The notes: a model not told the origin generated them from the letters alone. DNA of 64,000 nt from Osmanthus fragrans (GCA_019395295.1 CM033349.1:5394001-5458000); one strand, 5' to 3'. Counted from the first letter of the stretch, positions 12,454 to 24,402 are shown. Program-made: numbers and translations.

Positions 12454-13743
12454 TTAGCTAATATGAAGCAAGTCCAAGCAATGTTGGAACTTGCTACCCG
12501 TTACCACTTTGGTTAACATGTCTGCTGGGTTCTCATTTGTGTGTACCTTCAGAAGAGAAATATCACCTTCCTCTATGACATCCTGCACAAAATGATACCT
12601 GACATCAATATGCTTGGTACGAGCATGATGAACCTGATTCTTAGCCAAGTGAATCGCACTCTGGCTATCACACCACAAGTCTACACAATCTTGCTCAATC
12701 CCCAAATCAACTAGAAGACCCCACAGCTACAATGCTTCCTTCACTCCCTCTGCCATAGCCATATCCTCGGCCTCTGTAGTATAAAGTGTCATTGTAGCTT
12801 GTAACATCGATCGCCAACTAACTGGAGCACCGTGTATACAGAACACATAACCAGTAGTAGACCGTCGTCTATCTAGATCACCTGCATAATCTGAGTCCAC
12901 AAACCCACTAATATGACAAGTATCTCTACCAAAGCACAAGCCCGTATCCGCGGTACCTTTCAAGTACCTCAGTATCCACTTCATAGCTTCTCAATGTGTC
13001 TTCCCTGGATTCGCCATGAACCTACTGACCACACTGACTGCCTGTGAAATATCTAGGCGAGTACACACCATGGCATACATCAAACTGCCAACTGCACTAG
13101 CATAAGGTACACGATCTATGCGTACCTTCTCATCTGCTGTAGTGGGAGATTGTTTACTAGAGAGCCTGAAATGTGGAGCCAATGGAGCCACCACTGACTT
13201 AGCACCTTGCAACCCGAACCTAGCAATAACCCGCTCAATGTAGCCTTTCTGACTCAAGAACATTCGCCGATTCGACCTCTCTCTTCTAATCTCCATACCC
13301 AGTATTTTCCTAGCAGCTCCCATATCCTTCATCTCAAACTCTTTACCAAGTTGAGATTTCAACCTATCTATCTCCACCATGCTTTTCGAAGCGATAAACA
13401 TTTCATCCACATACAAGAGAAGATAGATATAATTACCTCCATGAAGTTTTCGAATATAAACACAACAGTCATACTCACTTCTGGAGAAACCCTGCTTTAG
13501 CATAAAGGAGTCAAATCGCTTGTACCACTGCCGAGGAGATTGCTTCAATCCATATAGTGATTTTCTCAAGCGACATACCTGACGTTCCTTATTCTCAACC
13601 TTGTAGTCCTCAGGTTGATGCATATAGATTTTCTCATCCAAGTCCCCGTGCAAGAAGGCCGTTTTGACATCGAGTTGTTCAAGCTCCAAATCACTATGAG
13701 CAACAATACTCAATAGCACCCGAATGGAAGTGTGCTTGACCAC
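12454..13743 (-). pseudogene. copia reverse transcriptase and RNase H, broken
   Basis: The minus-strand frame is open at 13743-12991, 12984-12727 and 12705-12454, interrupted by single in-frame stops. The RT part has LDVKTAFLHGDL and a catalytic-box variant YVDE in place of the family's YVDD, so the second active-site aspartate is changed. The RNase H part has VDSDYAGDLDRRRSTTGY and a TTEAE motif. The end has HARTKHIDVRYHFV and TNENPADMLTK, typical of copia C-termini. Two of the stops sit where the family has Trp (after KTH and after EAL). It cannot give a full product. Confidence 0.92.
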
Positions 13744-13860
13744 CGGAGAGAAGATCTCATTGTAGTCGACTCCCTCTCTTTGTGCAAACCCTTTAATTAC
13801 TAGCCTTGCCTTGTACCTTGTACCATCGAACTTGGAAGGATCCTATTTCCTTTTGTACAA

Positions 13861-15006
13861 TCACTTGCATCCAATAGCTTTCTTACCTATGGGCAATGAG
13901 ACAATCTCCCATGTTTGGTTCTTATGAAGTGATTCCATCTCTTCTTCCATCGTACCCAACCAACTCTCACAATTGCTATTAAGAATAGCTTCCTTGAAAT
14001 TGGTAGGCTCATCATCCTCCACCGAGAGTGCATACTCAACCAAATTTGTCTGCCCATAGTGCCTCAAAGGCTCATCTGACCCCAATTTCAAAACTTGCTT
14101 GTATGTACGCCGTGGCCTAGAGGAAGCCAAGTTATCAACAAGTTGTTGTTGTTGTTGTTGTTGTTGCTGTGCCTGTACATTCTCTTGCTGAATCGCCTCA
14201 TGTTCAAGTTCATCATCTCTCTCATCTTGAGTGTCTTCATGTTGCTCTTCTTGAACCTGACTAGGACCCGATTTATCTGTAGGTTCTATGTCAATAATTT
14301 GAGACTTTGAAGTCTCAACTTCATCACCACCGGGCACTGTAGCTTTCAACAAGGCTATCATGGAGTTCTCATCAAAAGTAACATCTCTGCTGATTATGAA
14401 CTTAGAATTTTCTACACACCGTAGGCGATAACCTTTTACACCCGCTCCATAGCCCAAGAATATTGCCTTCTTGGCTCTCGCATCAAACTTTTCCTCGTTG
14501 ATGTGGTAATAGGCTGTGCTTCCAAATATTCTGAGTTTATCATAATCTACATACTCTCCTGTCAATACCCTGAAAGGTACATCTCCATCTAACTTAGAAT
14601 GTGGGGACCGGTTCACTAGGTAGCAAGCATTAGCAACCGACTCTGCCCACCATTCTCTGCCTAAACCAGCATAGGATCGAAATGTGCGATTCAGTCTTTC
14701 TGCGACCCCATTCTGTTGTGGTGTATTTCTAACTGTCCAGTGTCTCGCAATGCCTTTCTTATCACAGAACTCTTTGAAGGCACCATCTGTATACTCTGTA
14801 CCGTTATCAGATCGCAGTGTCTTCAACTTCTTTTCTGTTCTGTTTTCGACCATTTCCTTCCACTTCTTGAAAGTGTCGAATACCTCATTCTTATGCTTTA
14901 AAAAATAAATCCAAGCATATCTAGAATAATTATCAACAAATGTAACAAAGTACCTGGAACCGCCTTTGGAAGTGACAGAAGCCGGACCCCAAACATCCGT
15001 ATGCAC
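13861..15006 (-). pseudogene. copia integrase core, broken polyprotein segment
   Basis: The open stretch of 381 codons begins at HTDVWGPA, the first catalytic Asp of the DDE integrase. It continues with LRSDNGTEY (second Asp) and PQQNGVAERLNRT (catalytic Glu). A variable linker follows with a run of ten Gln (about 14142-14171, a CAA repeat). The zinc-binding pre-integrase segment upstream (15007-15180) contains two in-frame stops, and the stretch at 13810-13860 contains two more. The frame itself stays the same across these breaks, so decay is mainly by nonsense mutation. Confidence 0.92.
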
Positions 15007-15180
15007 ATAGTCTAGTATCCCTCTGCTTCTATGTTTACTTGACTAGAATTGAACCTGGTGTGCTTTTCCATACACACAATGCTCACAAATATCCATGCAA
15101 GGCTTCTTCAAGTTCTTCAGCAAACCTTCCTTACTAAGCAGATATAGACCATTTTCTGACATATGCCCAAGCCGCCTATG

Positions 15181-16344
15181 TCATAGCCGAGTGCACTCAC
15201 ATGGGTCTCCACTACCCCCACTAGTTACAACTGTCACATCTTCTGTAACTGTAGTACCCTGAAGGACATAGAGATTGCCTTCACGAATACCCTTCATCAC
15301 AATCAAAGAACCCCGAACAACTTTCTTTACTCCATTCCATGTCACAATCTTGCAACCACCGGAGTCTAAGGCACCAATAGAAATAAGGTTCTTCCGTAAT
15401 TCAGGAACATGCCTAACATCCATCAAAGTTCTAACCACTCCATCATGCACCTTGATTCTAACCGAACCAAGCCCCTCCGTTTTACAAGAATGGTTATTAC
15501 CCATCAATACGATTCCACCATCAGTGTTTCTATAGGTAGTAAACCACTCTCTATTTGGACACATATGGTAAGAGCATCCAGAGTCAAGAATCCACTTATC
15601 GGAGGATTCTTCATCACAAGAGATGGTGTAGCATTCATCGCTTTCCCCTCCTTCTGAGGCATAGCTAACCTCCTGTTTGACTTGTACCCTTCCGTTGTTC
15701 TTGTTGTTCTTATTGTTCTTCTTCCGACCTACTCTTTTGTTGGTACAATTTGCCTTGAAGTGCCCGAGCTCGCCGCATTTGAAACAAGCCTTTTCTGAAA
15801 GAGGTCTAGAACTGGATCTAGATTTTTCACTCTTCTCCTTTGCTCGTTCATTGCTCCTCTCTCTCACAAACAACCCTTGAGCTTGCTCCTTGTTACCAAT
15901 GGTAGACATGCCACTAGTTGCAATCTTTTGAAGATTATCCACTAGAAGTGACGTTCTAGTATCCTCCATCACAAGTTTATCACCCACAAGCATCAATGTT
16001 TGCACTAGGTTCTCATAGGACTTTGACAAAGAGAGTAGAAGTAGGAGTGCTTGATCCTCATCATCAACTTTCACATCAATATCCTTCAAGTCCGATATGC
16101 ACCTATCAAATTTGTTGACATACTCCCGGATTGGTGTACCTTCATCCATCTTGCAAGTATACAATTTGGACTTCAAGTAGATCCGATTAGTTAGAGTCTT
16201 CGTCATGAAGTTTGTCTCCAACTTTGTCCACACTTCCGCCGCCGTTGCCTTACCATCTACCAAGAAAGCAACATCTCTTTCAAGGCATAGGATGATCAAC
16301 ACCCGTGCTTTGAGATCAAGCTCTTCCCAATCCTTGTCCGACAT
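15181..16344 (-). pseudogene. copia gag and protease segment, 5' frameshifted
   Basis: This is an open stretch of 387 codons. Residues 1-150 are a copia gag (UBN2-type) region, residues 187-200 a CCHC zinc knuckle (CFKCGELGHFKANC), and residues 251-262 the aspartic protease motif WILDSGCSYHMC. The gag start lies upstream at about 16501 (MSTSGTVK). It is separated by two apparent indels, one in an A-run near 16442 and one in a run of seven G (minus strand) near 16366-16372. The stretch ends at a stop where the family has Trp. Confidence 0.92.
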
Positions 16345-16634
16345 ATCTTTGTGCTTTTTCTCCTTGCCCCCCCAAAGCCTTGTGCAATTTTTGAGAAATT
16401 AGCACATTCTTCATTTGCATCCTCCAATATGAAAAATCACTTTTTTCCATTGAATTTTTCGATATCATACTTCCCAACCTTCACCGTTCCACTAGTAGAC
16501 ATGATCTATCCACTTGTTTCGATGAAATTCGACAACTAAGTTCACTCAAGAATTTTCACAAACACCTCGTGTGCACAATTGACTCAAGCCTACATTCATC
16601 AAATCGAAGCTTGACCACCTTGATTTAATATGTA

Positions 16635-16646
16635 GCTCTGATACCA
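16635..16646 (-). other. tRNA-iMet primer-binding site of the copia element
   Basis: On the minus strand the bases read TGGTATCAGAGC, the complement of the initiator-tRNA-Met 3' end used by many plant copia elements. It lies 3 bp inside the 5' LTR boundary at 16650, which confirms minus orientation. Confidence 0.93.
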
Positions 16647-16649
16647 AAT

Positions 16650-17066
16650 TGTTAGGAAATGTTGCCCAATCAATCCCTTGAATCAATATGGAACCACCCA
16701 CAAGTATATGTCAATTCAAGAGAAATTTAACAAAGAGGCAATTTGGGGAAGAAATGATTTCCAATAGAATGAAGAACAAATGTTTTGATTACTTGTACAA
16801 GCCACAAGTTAATCAAACAAGAAAGAAAAATAGTTTTTATATCAACCAAGGAAGAACAACCTCTTACCTTAAGAAAAATCTCACAAAAACTCACTTTTTC
16901 TCTCTATTTTTCGGACCAAGTGAAAGGGGAGAAACAAGGCATATATATAGGTCTCGGGGCGCCGCGGCGCCGGCTGAGTGGCGCCGCGGTGCCACTACTT
17001 CAGGTGGTGGCGCCGCGGTGCCGGCGCCACCCTGTTAATCCGCGGCGCCACCCTGTTAATCCCACA
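16650..17066 (-). repeat. 5' LTR of the copia element
   Basis: This 417-bp LTR differs from the left copy by about 11 substitutions. It also has an extra GC-rich stretch near its right end, where GCGCCACCCTGTTAATCC is tandemly duplicated. The GGCGCCGCGG-type inverted repeats could form strong hairpins. Its outer edge is 446 bp from the start codon of the plus-strand LecRK gene. Confidence 0.93.
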
Positions 17067-17071
17067 TCGCT

Positions 17072-17512
17072 AATTTACGAAAACTTTACCTAATCAAGGC
17101 CTGCATATGGAAACAGTTCAGCTGTACCATCTCAAAAAAAAAAAAAATAATAATAATAATAATTGGAGACAACCGAAGTAGCCGAAGCTATCTTACCTAG
17201 CTATTCAGACTTGTTCCTATTAAGTCATCGAATTTGTCTGTATAAATTGAATTAACTTGAAAATCTACATGGATCACGACACAATTGACATGGCAAGTGT
17301 TTGTTATTAAAATGTAAACATTTAGTCAATAAAATAAACAAATTTGAATTACCTCGTATTCTAGCATATGTCCATCCAAAGGCAGGCCTTGAGCAAGACA
17401 AAATTAATAAGACAAAATGAATCCGCGTTTTACAACAATCATGCAAGTAGCTTTCATTCATTTCTTATGAAACTTAATTTTCTGTGAAGAAATTTTCATT
17501 TTTTGTACTGCC
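17072..17512 (+). promoter_or_regulatory. Promoter region of LecRK gene 1
   Basis: About 440 bp of host DNA separate the copia insertion from the LecRK start codon. It is AT-rich, with an A-run followed by TAATAATAATAATAA at about 17134-17161. No specific box can be assigned with confidence. The start context GCCATGGCC at 17510-17518 is favourable for initiation. Confidence 0.4.
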
Positions 17513-19606
17513 ATGGCCGTTTACAAGTACTCCAGGAGTGCATGTGTATCAGTTTTATTCTTTCTCACGATCCCATTTGCATCGCCATTGTACTTCAAGC
17601 TCCCCACTATCGGTCCAGACGATGCAAATCGTCATATAATCACGACAGGGGATGCGTATATTTCTCCGCAAGGAATTCAGGTGACTACAGACGAGAGCAA
17701 TAGGGCTTATGGCGGTAAAACTGGCCGTGCCACTTATATTGAACCTTTGCTACTCTGGGACAAAGCTACAGGTAAAATAGCTGATTTTTATACACATTTC
17801 AGATTTGTGATTGATTCCAGTAATAGCAATTGCCATGCCGATGGACTCGCCTTTTTCTTGGCTCCAGTTAATTCAACCATACCTGGGAATTCATCAGGCA
17901 GTGGCCTTGGCCTCGCATATTTTGATGCGACGGCGAATATATCTGGAGATCCATTTGTGGCAGTTGAGTTCGATACTTACACGAATGACTGGGATCCTTA
18001 TGGTCCACATGTAGGAATTGATATCAATTCACTGATTTCTGCTACTAATTTGACATGGAGGAATAACATTACTGAAGGGAGACAGAATGATGCCTGGATT
18101 GGTTATAATTCGACTACCAAAAATCTTAGTGTGATCTTCACTGGTTATATGAGTAATCAGAAGCGAAATTCTCGGCTTGATTATAAGGTAGATTTGAGAA
18201 AATACTTACCTGAGTTGGTGAGTTTTGGTTTCTCAGCAGCTACAGGGCAGTGTTTTGAGAAAAATAATGTTAAGTCCTGGGAATTCAATTCGAGTTTAGA
18301 AATAGTAAGTAATAGTTCAGGTCCTGCTGATCCTCCCACAGTGACAAATAATAATTCAAATCCTAGTTCTGCTGTGAACAATGGGGGAAAGAAGACGAAG
18401 ATGGGATTAGTCATTGGATCAATTGTTGGTCTGTCTGTTTTGATCCTCGGTTTGGTTCTCATCGGATATAGTTTTTGGAGGAAAAGAAATAGGGAGGGCG
18501 AAAAAGATGACGTTTCATTTGATAAAACAATGGACACAGAATTTGAAACGGGATGTGGGCCTAAGAAATTTTCATATGGAGAATTGGTCCGTGCAACGGA
18601 TAATTTTGCAGACGAGAAAAAGCTTGGAGAAGGAGGATTTGGTGGGGTTTATCAAGGATTTTTGAGAGATTTAAATTCATACATTGCAGTGAAGAGAGTA
18701 TCAAAGGATTCCAAACAAGGTCATAGAGAGTATGCATCAGAAGTGAAGATCATCAGTAAATTAAGACACAAAAATCTCGTCCAACTTGTTGGTTGGTGCC
18801 ACGAAAAAAGAGAGCTGCTACTTGTTTATGAATTCATGCCTAATGGCAGCTTAGATTTCCATCTCTTCAAGGAAAAAATATTGTTGACTTGGGAAACGAG
18901 GTACAAAATTGCCCAAGGACTGGCTTCGGCCTTGCTGTATCTACACGATGGGTGCGAACAATGTGTCATTCACCGGGACATAAAATCAAGCAATATTATG
19001 TTAGATTCCAACTTCAACGCCAAGCTCGGGGATTTTGGTTTGGCTAGGCTCGTTGATCACGAAAAGGGTTCACAAACTACAGTTTTAGCAGGCACTATGG
19101 GATATATGGCTCCTGAATGTGTAACCACCGGCAAGGCTAGTAAGGAATCGGATGTCTACAGCTTTGGAATAGTTGCGCTAGAAATTGCATGTGGAAGAAG
19201 ACCGATTGATGCTAAAGCACAAGGAAATCGAGTAAGGATGGTCGAGTGGGTTTGGGACCTCTACGGAACAGGAAAGTTACTTGAAGCAGCTGATCCAAAA
19301 CTATGCGCAGACTATGATGAGCAGGAAATTGAACGCTTAATGGTTATTGGGCTTTGGTGTGCTCACCCGGACAACAATCTCCGGCCGTCAATAAAGGAAG
19401 CTATTCATGTCCTCAATTTTGAAGCTCAATTACCCCTTCTTGCATCAAAGTTGCCTGTGCCAACATATTCTGCCCCTCCATTTGATATGCTTAAACTTTT
19501 GGCTTCACAATCTAGTGGTGTCAATTCGCTCCTGGCTTCAGATACCTCGATTTCTGATGCTTCTCCATCCGTGTCCCGTTGTACAAAAGATATGAATCTT
19601 TCATAA
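17513..19606 (+). CDS. L-type lectin-domain receptor kinase (IX-like), intact
   Basis: A single exon encodes 697 residues. A signal peptide covers about residues 1-24. A legume-lectin ectodomain covers about 26-266, with the Ca/Mn-site segment VEFDTYTNDWDP at 151-162 and many NxS/T sites. A transmembrane helix lies at about 298-320. The Ser/Thr kinase covers about 365-635, with glycine loop LGEGGFGGV (371-379), Lys394, HRD 487-489, DFG 507-509 and APE 533-535. All catalytic residues are present and it is an RD kinase. L-type LecRKs sit in the plasma membrane and act in immune and wall-integrity signalling; the closest subgroup by eye is LecRK-IX. The kinase domain is nearly the same as in the gene at 28321, while the ectodomain differs more. 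It is the only plus-strand member of the cluster. Confidence 0.97.
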   Translation: MAVYKYSRSACVSVLFFLTIPFASPLYFKLPTIGPDDANRHIITTGDAYISPQGIQVTTDESNRAYGGKTGRATYIEPLLLWDKATGKIADFYTHFRFVIDSSNSNCHADGLAFFLAPVNSTIPGNSSGSGLGLAYFDATANISGDPFVAVEFDTYTNDWDPYGPHVGIDINSLISATNLTWRNNITEGRQNDAWIGYNSTTKNLSVIFTGYMSNQKRNSRLDYKVDLRKYLPELVSFGFSAATGQCFEKNNVKSWEFNSSLEIVSNSSGPADPPTVTNNNSNPSSAVNNGGKKTKMGLVIGSIVGLSVLILGLVLIGYSFWRKRNREGEKDDVSFDKTMDTEFETGCGPKKFSYGELVRATDNFADEKKLGEGGFGGVYQGFLRDLNSYIAVKRVSKDSKQGHREYASEVKIISKLRHKNLVQLVGWCHEKRELLLVYEFMPNGSLDFHLFKEKILLTWETRYKIAQGLASALLYLHDGCEQCVIHRDIKSSNIMLDSNFNAKLGDFGLARLVDHEKGSQTTVLAGTMGYMAPECVTTGKASKESDVYSFGIVALEIACGRRPIDAKAQGNRVRMVEWVWDLYGTGKLLEAADPKLCADYDEQEIERLMVIGLWCAHPDNNLRPSIKEAIHVLNFEAQLPLLASKLPVPTYSAPPFDMLKLLASQSSGVNSLLASDTSISDASPSVSRCTKDMNLS

Positions 19607-19869
19607 TATCTTGATCGCCTCTCTACCTGTGTAATTAAATTTTTATTCTATGTTTTTCAAACTGGAAATATCAAATATATATATTTTCATGGGATGACAG
19701 TCACTGTTATAGTTTTAGTTCATGGTTGATGCAAGCAATTAATTTTAGTGAAAACAGAAAATTCGCTATCAGCTTAGAAAAACATAAGCCTATTTTGTTA
19801 ATTTTAATTGCAAGATTTCTTTCCCATTTGTATAGCATAATGCCCAAAAAATCTATTGAATCTATTCGC

Positions 19870-21355
19870 AACCTTTGGGAAGAAGTAGCCTGGCTTAGAG
19901 CTTGAATTCTCTCGTTTCCTTTTTTACTCGATTTTATGTTCCTGTGCACCCCAAAGTGTTCCCACTCTTTGAGTAGATATATAGTATAGCAAAGCTGAAG
20001 CCAGGCCTCGGGCAATTTTTGTCTAGTTCCCCAGGAAACAATGATTTACTCATGAAGAGATGGAAACTAAGAATCGTGGATATTTTTTAACTCATTACGT
20101 AGTCGTATTTATATATGTATCCAAGCTTGAATAATCTTCAGTATGCTCCAAGATGTACGGAATATGTGTTTTTTTTAATTATTTTATATTTTTAAAATTT
20201 TCGATAGGTAGGTGACACATTTTTTAATTATTTTCAATACGTATCGAATATGTTATGACAAGTGAAGAAGGGTTTATTGATTTTAAAATCTTTTAAAACT
20301 TATTATTATTGGCTATAGATTGACAAAGTTTTTTACTTAATTGATGACTATTGTTATTATCAATAACTTATTGAAAATAGATAATATTTATTGAAAATAC
20401 ACCACTACAACTTTAAATTAATTGACAACTAGAGTTTTCTTTATTGAAAATACCCAAGAGTACTACGTATTTTAATATATGTAAGATCGCGATAATATTT
20501 GACAAATATATTTTTATTATTGAAAAAAAGATAATATTATTAAATAATACATGTAAAATTGTGTTAAAATTTGACAATTACAATTTTGTTATTGAAAATA
20601 GACAATGTTTTAATACATGTAAATCTATGTTAATAAAATATATATTAAAAGAATTAAATTTCTATTTGAAATGAGAATCTAAAATGTGGGATATTACATG
20701 AGACTCATTTGATAGTCTTGACGGTATTGAGCTCTTTGAGGTTGCTAGAGTCATATTTTCATTGATAATGAAGAAGTTGATGTTTGTGATGTTGAAGAAA
20801 ATGAAATTAGGACAATTAATGATTAACATAAAATGCTTTAGAATTTTATTTATTTTTATTATCATATATATATATATATATATGAAATTATACTGAATTT
20901 TATATATTTTATATACATGAATCCGCATAGTCCTATTTTTACAAAAAAAATTGTTATATCGACAAACCGTATCTTATCATATTCAAATCCGTGCTCATTT
21001 GGATTGAAATCTAAGCAGCTGCCATTTGGCGCATGGATATATAAACAAGTAGTAGCTCTCTTTGATCATGGCACCAACCAACAAGTTGGACAAAGATTTT
21101 TGTGCCTTAATCAGCTGATAATTTTCACTTCTGATGCACCCTTGTATGTAATCCATCGCAACCCTCTTCAGAGCAATGTATGAATTTGAATATCTCAAAA
21201 ACCCTTGTCACTTCATAGACCCCACCAAATCCTCCTCCTCCAAGCTTTTTACCGCTTCCAGTTTGGCACGTACCAGTTTTGTGTCCATTTTCGTATCAAA
21301 GAAAAGGTCATCTTGTTTTTCCTCCCCATTTTTCTTCCTCCACATACTATAAGCG

Positions 21356-21390
<35 letters not shown>

Positions 21391-21560
21391 AAGAATCAAA
21401 ATTGACAGATCAACAGACAAGCCAATTATCACCAGGGAAGGATCAGTAAGGTTAGGACCTGGAATATTACTTACTAGTATTTTAAAATTTGAATTTAACT
21501 CCCAGGACTTAACTTTATGTTTCTGAAAGCAAGTCCCCATAGCTTCTGAGAAGCCAAAAC
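19870..21560 (-). pseudogene. L-type lectin receptor kinase relic 2
   Basis: Minus-strand fragments appear in gene order. The lectin end, membrane segment and juxtamembrane are at 21540-21208 (KVKSWELNSNF, then a span interrupted by a 30-nt poly-T on this strand, then SMWRKKNGEEKQDD). The N-lobe with SNSYIALKRV is at 21200-20990. A catalytic-loop piece with VHRNIKSS (family HRDIKSS, so the catalytic Asp is replaced by Asn) is at 20030-19880. About 930 bp of unrelated AT-rich DNA (about 20060-20985) splits the kinase. Frameshifts are frequent. It lies tail to tail with the intact gene at 17513. Confidence 0.88.
20060..20985. other. AT-rich insertion within LecRK relic 2
   Basis: This block separates the N-lobe and catalytic-loop remnants of the relic. 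It is very AT-rich, with repeated ATTGAAAATA-type phrases (20350-20600) and a TA microsatellite at about 20866-20882. No coding similarity is seen. It may be one or more old insertions; no clear terminal repeats were found. Confidence 0.5.
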
Positions 21561-22711
21561 TCTCCTACTCAGGTAAGTTAGACGTTCTTATTTAAAAAGT
21601 AAATTGACAGAGTTTCGACTTAGAACTGTGGATTTGCATACATGGAACACGTATCAGTTTAGAGAAACTTGGATTCGTCAGTTCACCATCTCTGCTTCCC
21701 TCACAGAGACATTCAGTGAACATGCTGTCAGGACAGTTCCTATTATAGTCTTTGCATTGCATAAAACGTGCTCCAAAATAAATTTTGTTTAAAAAACTGT
21801 AACCGTAAAATGTAACAATTATAACAGGAAGGGCATGTTTAGTTATGTTAAACTGCTCAAAATTAGACAAACGACAGTAAAGTGGAAAAGCTAAAGATAT
21901 AAAATGTCTATTGCCATAAAGTTTTGCTTTAATTGTTGAAAGAATTTGTAGTGCCAAAAAGAAGTAGAGAAATAAGCTGTCATGCATTTGTGAAAAAAGT
22001 TAAAACGAAGAATAGTATTGAAAATCAAAAAGAAAAAGACTATCATGATTTTGTCAATTTGTATCTCAAGTCTTTCTTGGCACGGTGTGAATAACTATTA
22101 TGAGTTTTCTTTTATCAATGTTTTGAAATAGTGAAAACGATAGCAATCGTGAACTTGTCCTATGCTCATCCAAACAAGACCGTCTAAATCACCAGACCAG
22201 AGGGCCATTCTCACTTCTTCTATTTATTTATTTTGGAAAAAAAAAAATCTGACTTCTTCTAAGCACCAACCCCGTTTTGTTGTAGACTCTTTATTTGATT
22301 TCTATAAATTTACATAATTCTATTTTAACTTCAACTTGAAATACGTGTTTTGATCATCAATATTCTATAAGTTTATGCTTCGAGGTCATCATATTGGCCA
22401 AAATGTGATTATCATATGCTAAATATTTCATTTTCTGTTTGTTGGTTCGAAAGTAAAATACCTGAAATTATTCAACTATACCACATTAAAATATAAATAA
22501 AAGCAAAGTAATACTATCATAATTATATTTTAATTCATATGCGTTCTAGCAAAATTGTTTAAAAATATACAGGACCATAATAATCTTTTGCACAGAAACT
22601 ACTATAAAATTCTAAATGCGTTGCTTTAAAGTTTTTATAAATAATTTAAGTTCCGTTATGCAGGACTTTTGAAAAATAAAAAACAGCTTATTGTTATGAA
22701 TCTAGATCACT
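21561..22711. other. Intergenic AT-rich DNA
   Basis: No gene is recognised. A stretch at about 21903-21950 (ATTGCCATAAAGTTTTGC...) recurs at about 26712-26760, marking a small repeat or duplicated LecRK flank. Confidence 0.5.
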
Positions 22712-23176
22712 TGTTGGGAACGGGGAGGTTAATACGACACAATATGAAATATTAATCGCACAAGCAAAAACAAGATTAAAGCAAGAAAAGATATTGGCAG
22801 AGAAATCGAGTAATTTTATTAATTGACAATCAATCGAGAGAAAAATACAATTTCAACAATTACAGCAATAATACTTAACCTAAACTAAATGATGAGCCAC
22901 ATATTAATAGGGGACGTCCCAATCCTAGAAATAACCTAATAAGAGGGAAACTAGGTCAAAATACGCGTAAAATCGAAAAATTCGTGCGCAACGTCGCTCG
23001 AACGACAAGCGATAGGCGAGCGAAAGCTCGCTACTTCCAAAAGTTTGTCTACCGCTCGCGAGCGACCTCTAGCGTCGTAAATCCGACTTTTCATTCTTGG
23101 ACCCTATTTTGACATCTTCAAACCCAATACTCCAAAATGCGCAACCGCGGACTGAATTTGGGTCACTAACCCAACA
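22712..23176 (-). mobile_element. Probable solo LTR
   Basis: This 465-bp block has inverted termini TGTTGGG and CCCAACA. It is more GC-rich than its flanks and includes CGCTCG-rich palindromes near 22993-23085. On the minus strand an AATAAA-type signal (AATTAATAAAATTACTCG) lies near the end, as in an LTR R-U5 region. No second LTR, primer site or clear target duplication was seen (CACTT flanks occur but overlap the termini). The exact ends are uncertain. Confidence 0.55.
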
Positions 23177-24402
23177 CTTATGAGACTAAAAGAATTTTTA
23201 GAAGAAGCTTGCCTAAGATAAATTCTTCAAAAAACCTTTCTACAAGAAGCAAGAGCCGTGCCAAACGGGCCTTAAGTAACGCTCGACAAGCATTAATCCT
23301 CCATGCATTGGATTAGACCATATAAAAAACCATGCTGGAGTTAATATTACTAGATTAATAATGTTATACGTGAATGATTAAAGTAGATTAATATGATTTC
23401 GTCTTCATACTTTCTTAAGCCAACTAGATAACATAATGCAAAGGGGTGGATGGATTTAGACTCGATCAAATAAGAGTAATGTTATTTTCGAAACAATGAC
23501 AAACAATCTCCTTAACCTTCCTTAATCTACTATAACCTTATTCACCTAGTATCGTCCACTCTAATTTCATGTTTAATTCTGAATACAATGAGTTTATAAA
23601 ATACGGCAGAACTAAGAATCTGTCTACTTAGATTCTAGAGTGAAGTTGGTTTGCTCGAAAATACTTGCATGGCAAGAACTCAAGTAAAGATATATTCAAT
23701 TGATATGGGCATTAGAAGCCGGCAGCATCAGGACGCTTTCGGATAACGGTAACAATGTGAAAAAATTGTATCTTTCAGCAATATATCACTGTTCGCTAAA
23801 AGTGCAAGTTGCAAGTGCACCGACCGCACTCAAGTGATAAAGTGGATCTTTAGAGTCCGAGTTGTTGATCTCTCGAAGAATGTATACTTTCGATTACACA
23901 ATTCTAATCAATTTAATTCTAACAACTAAAAGAAACAAACACACAAGAAAGACATGGTTTGAAACAAGGAAAATCAACGAAAATCTACAAAATAAAAAAA
24001 ACACAAGTACTTGGGGAATTTTGGAGGAAAACGTGGTTGAGATCCATGGTTTCGTTTGACCATCGACTAATTAATTTCACCACAAGCTAATTAATCAATT
24101 AGTCATTTAGTATGTTAGACCCGATCTTTCAATTTTAGTTAATTACCTCTCTCGAGTGAAACTAACTCTAATGGATTGGTTTAATATACTATATCTCTAT
24201 ATTGATTACAACCAAACAATCGCATTCAATAATTGTGAAGATAGCTCAATGAGTCACCTAGAATTAGTAGTATATCTCTATTCACTACACAAACCTAGAG
24301 TTTTTACTATTTGGTCTAAAATACACAATTTTCTCTCAAACAATGTACAAATCACTAAACACATTCATCTATTGGCCACATAAATTAAAATACAATAATA
24401 AC
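23177..24402. other. Intergenic DNA, no gene seen
   Basis: The stretch is AT-rich. The segment around 23795-24100 (GTGCAAGTTGCAAGTGCACCGACCGCACTCAAGTG and following) looks like decayed retroelement leader, but there is no coding motif to support it. Confidence 0.4.

Larger units (their letters stand above)
11869..17066 (-). mobile_element. Ty1/copia LTR retrotransposon, full-length but decayed
   Basis: This 5,198-bp element lies between perfect 5-bp target duplications TCGCT (11864-11868 and 17067-17071). LTRs lie at 11869-12249 and 16650-17066. Both start TGTTAGG and end CCCACA on the plus strand. A tRNA-iMet primer site (16635-16646) and a purine-rich tract next to the left LTR fix the orientation as minus. 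The domain order gag, protease, integrase, reverse transcriptase, RNase H is diagnostic of copia; overall similarity suggests the Tork/Tnt1-like lineage. I count about 11 substitutions between the LTRs over about 360 aligned bases (about 3%), so the insertion is fairly young. Stops and two gag frameshifts make it non-autonomous. Confidence 0.95.

Noticed and set aside
12197..12457. Open frames across the copia LTR (also 11907-12242, 16688-17093)
   Set aside because: They are translations of LTR DNA in the wrong orientation, and their similarity to each other only reflects the LTR duplication.
21592..21987. 131-codon minus-strand open frame upstream of LecRK relic 2
   Set aside because: The sequence does not look like a lectin or any family I know. 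A short stretch repeats at 26709, so it is probably flank DNA.
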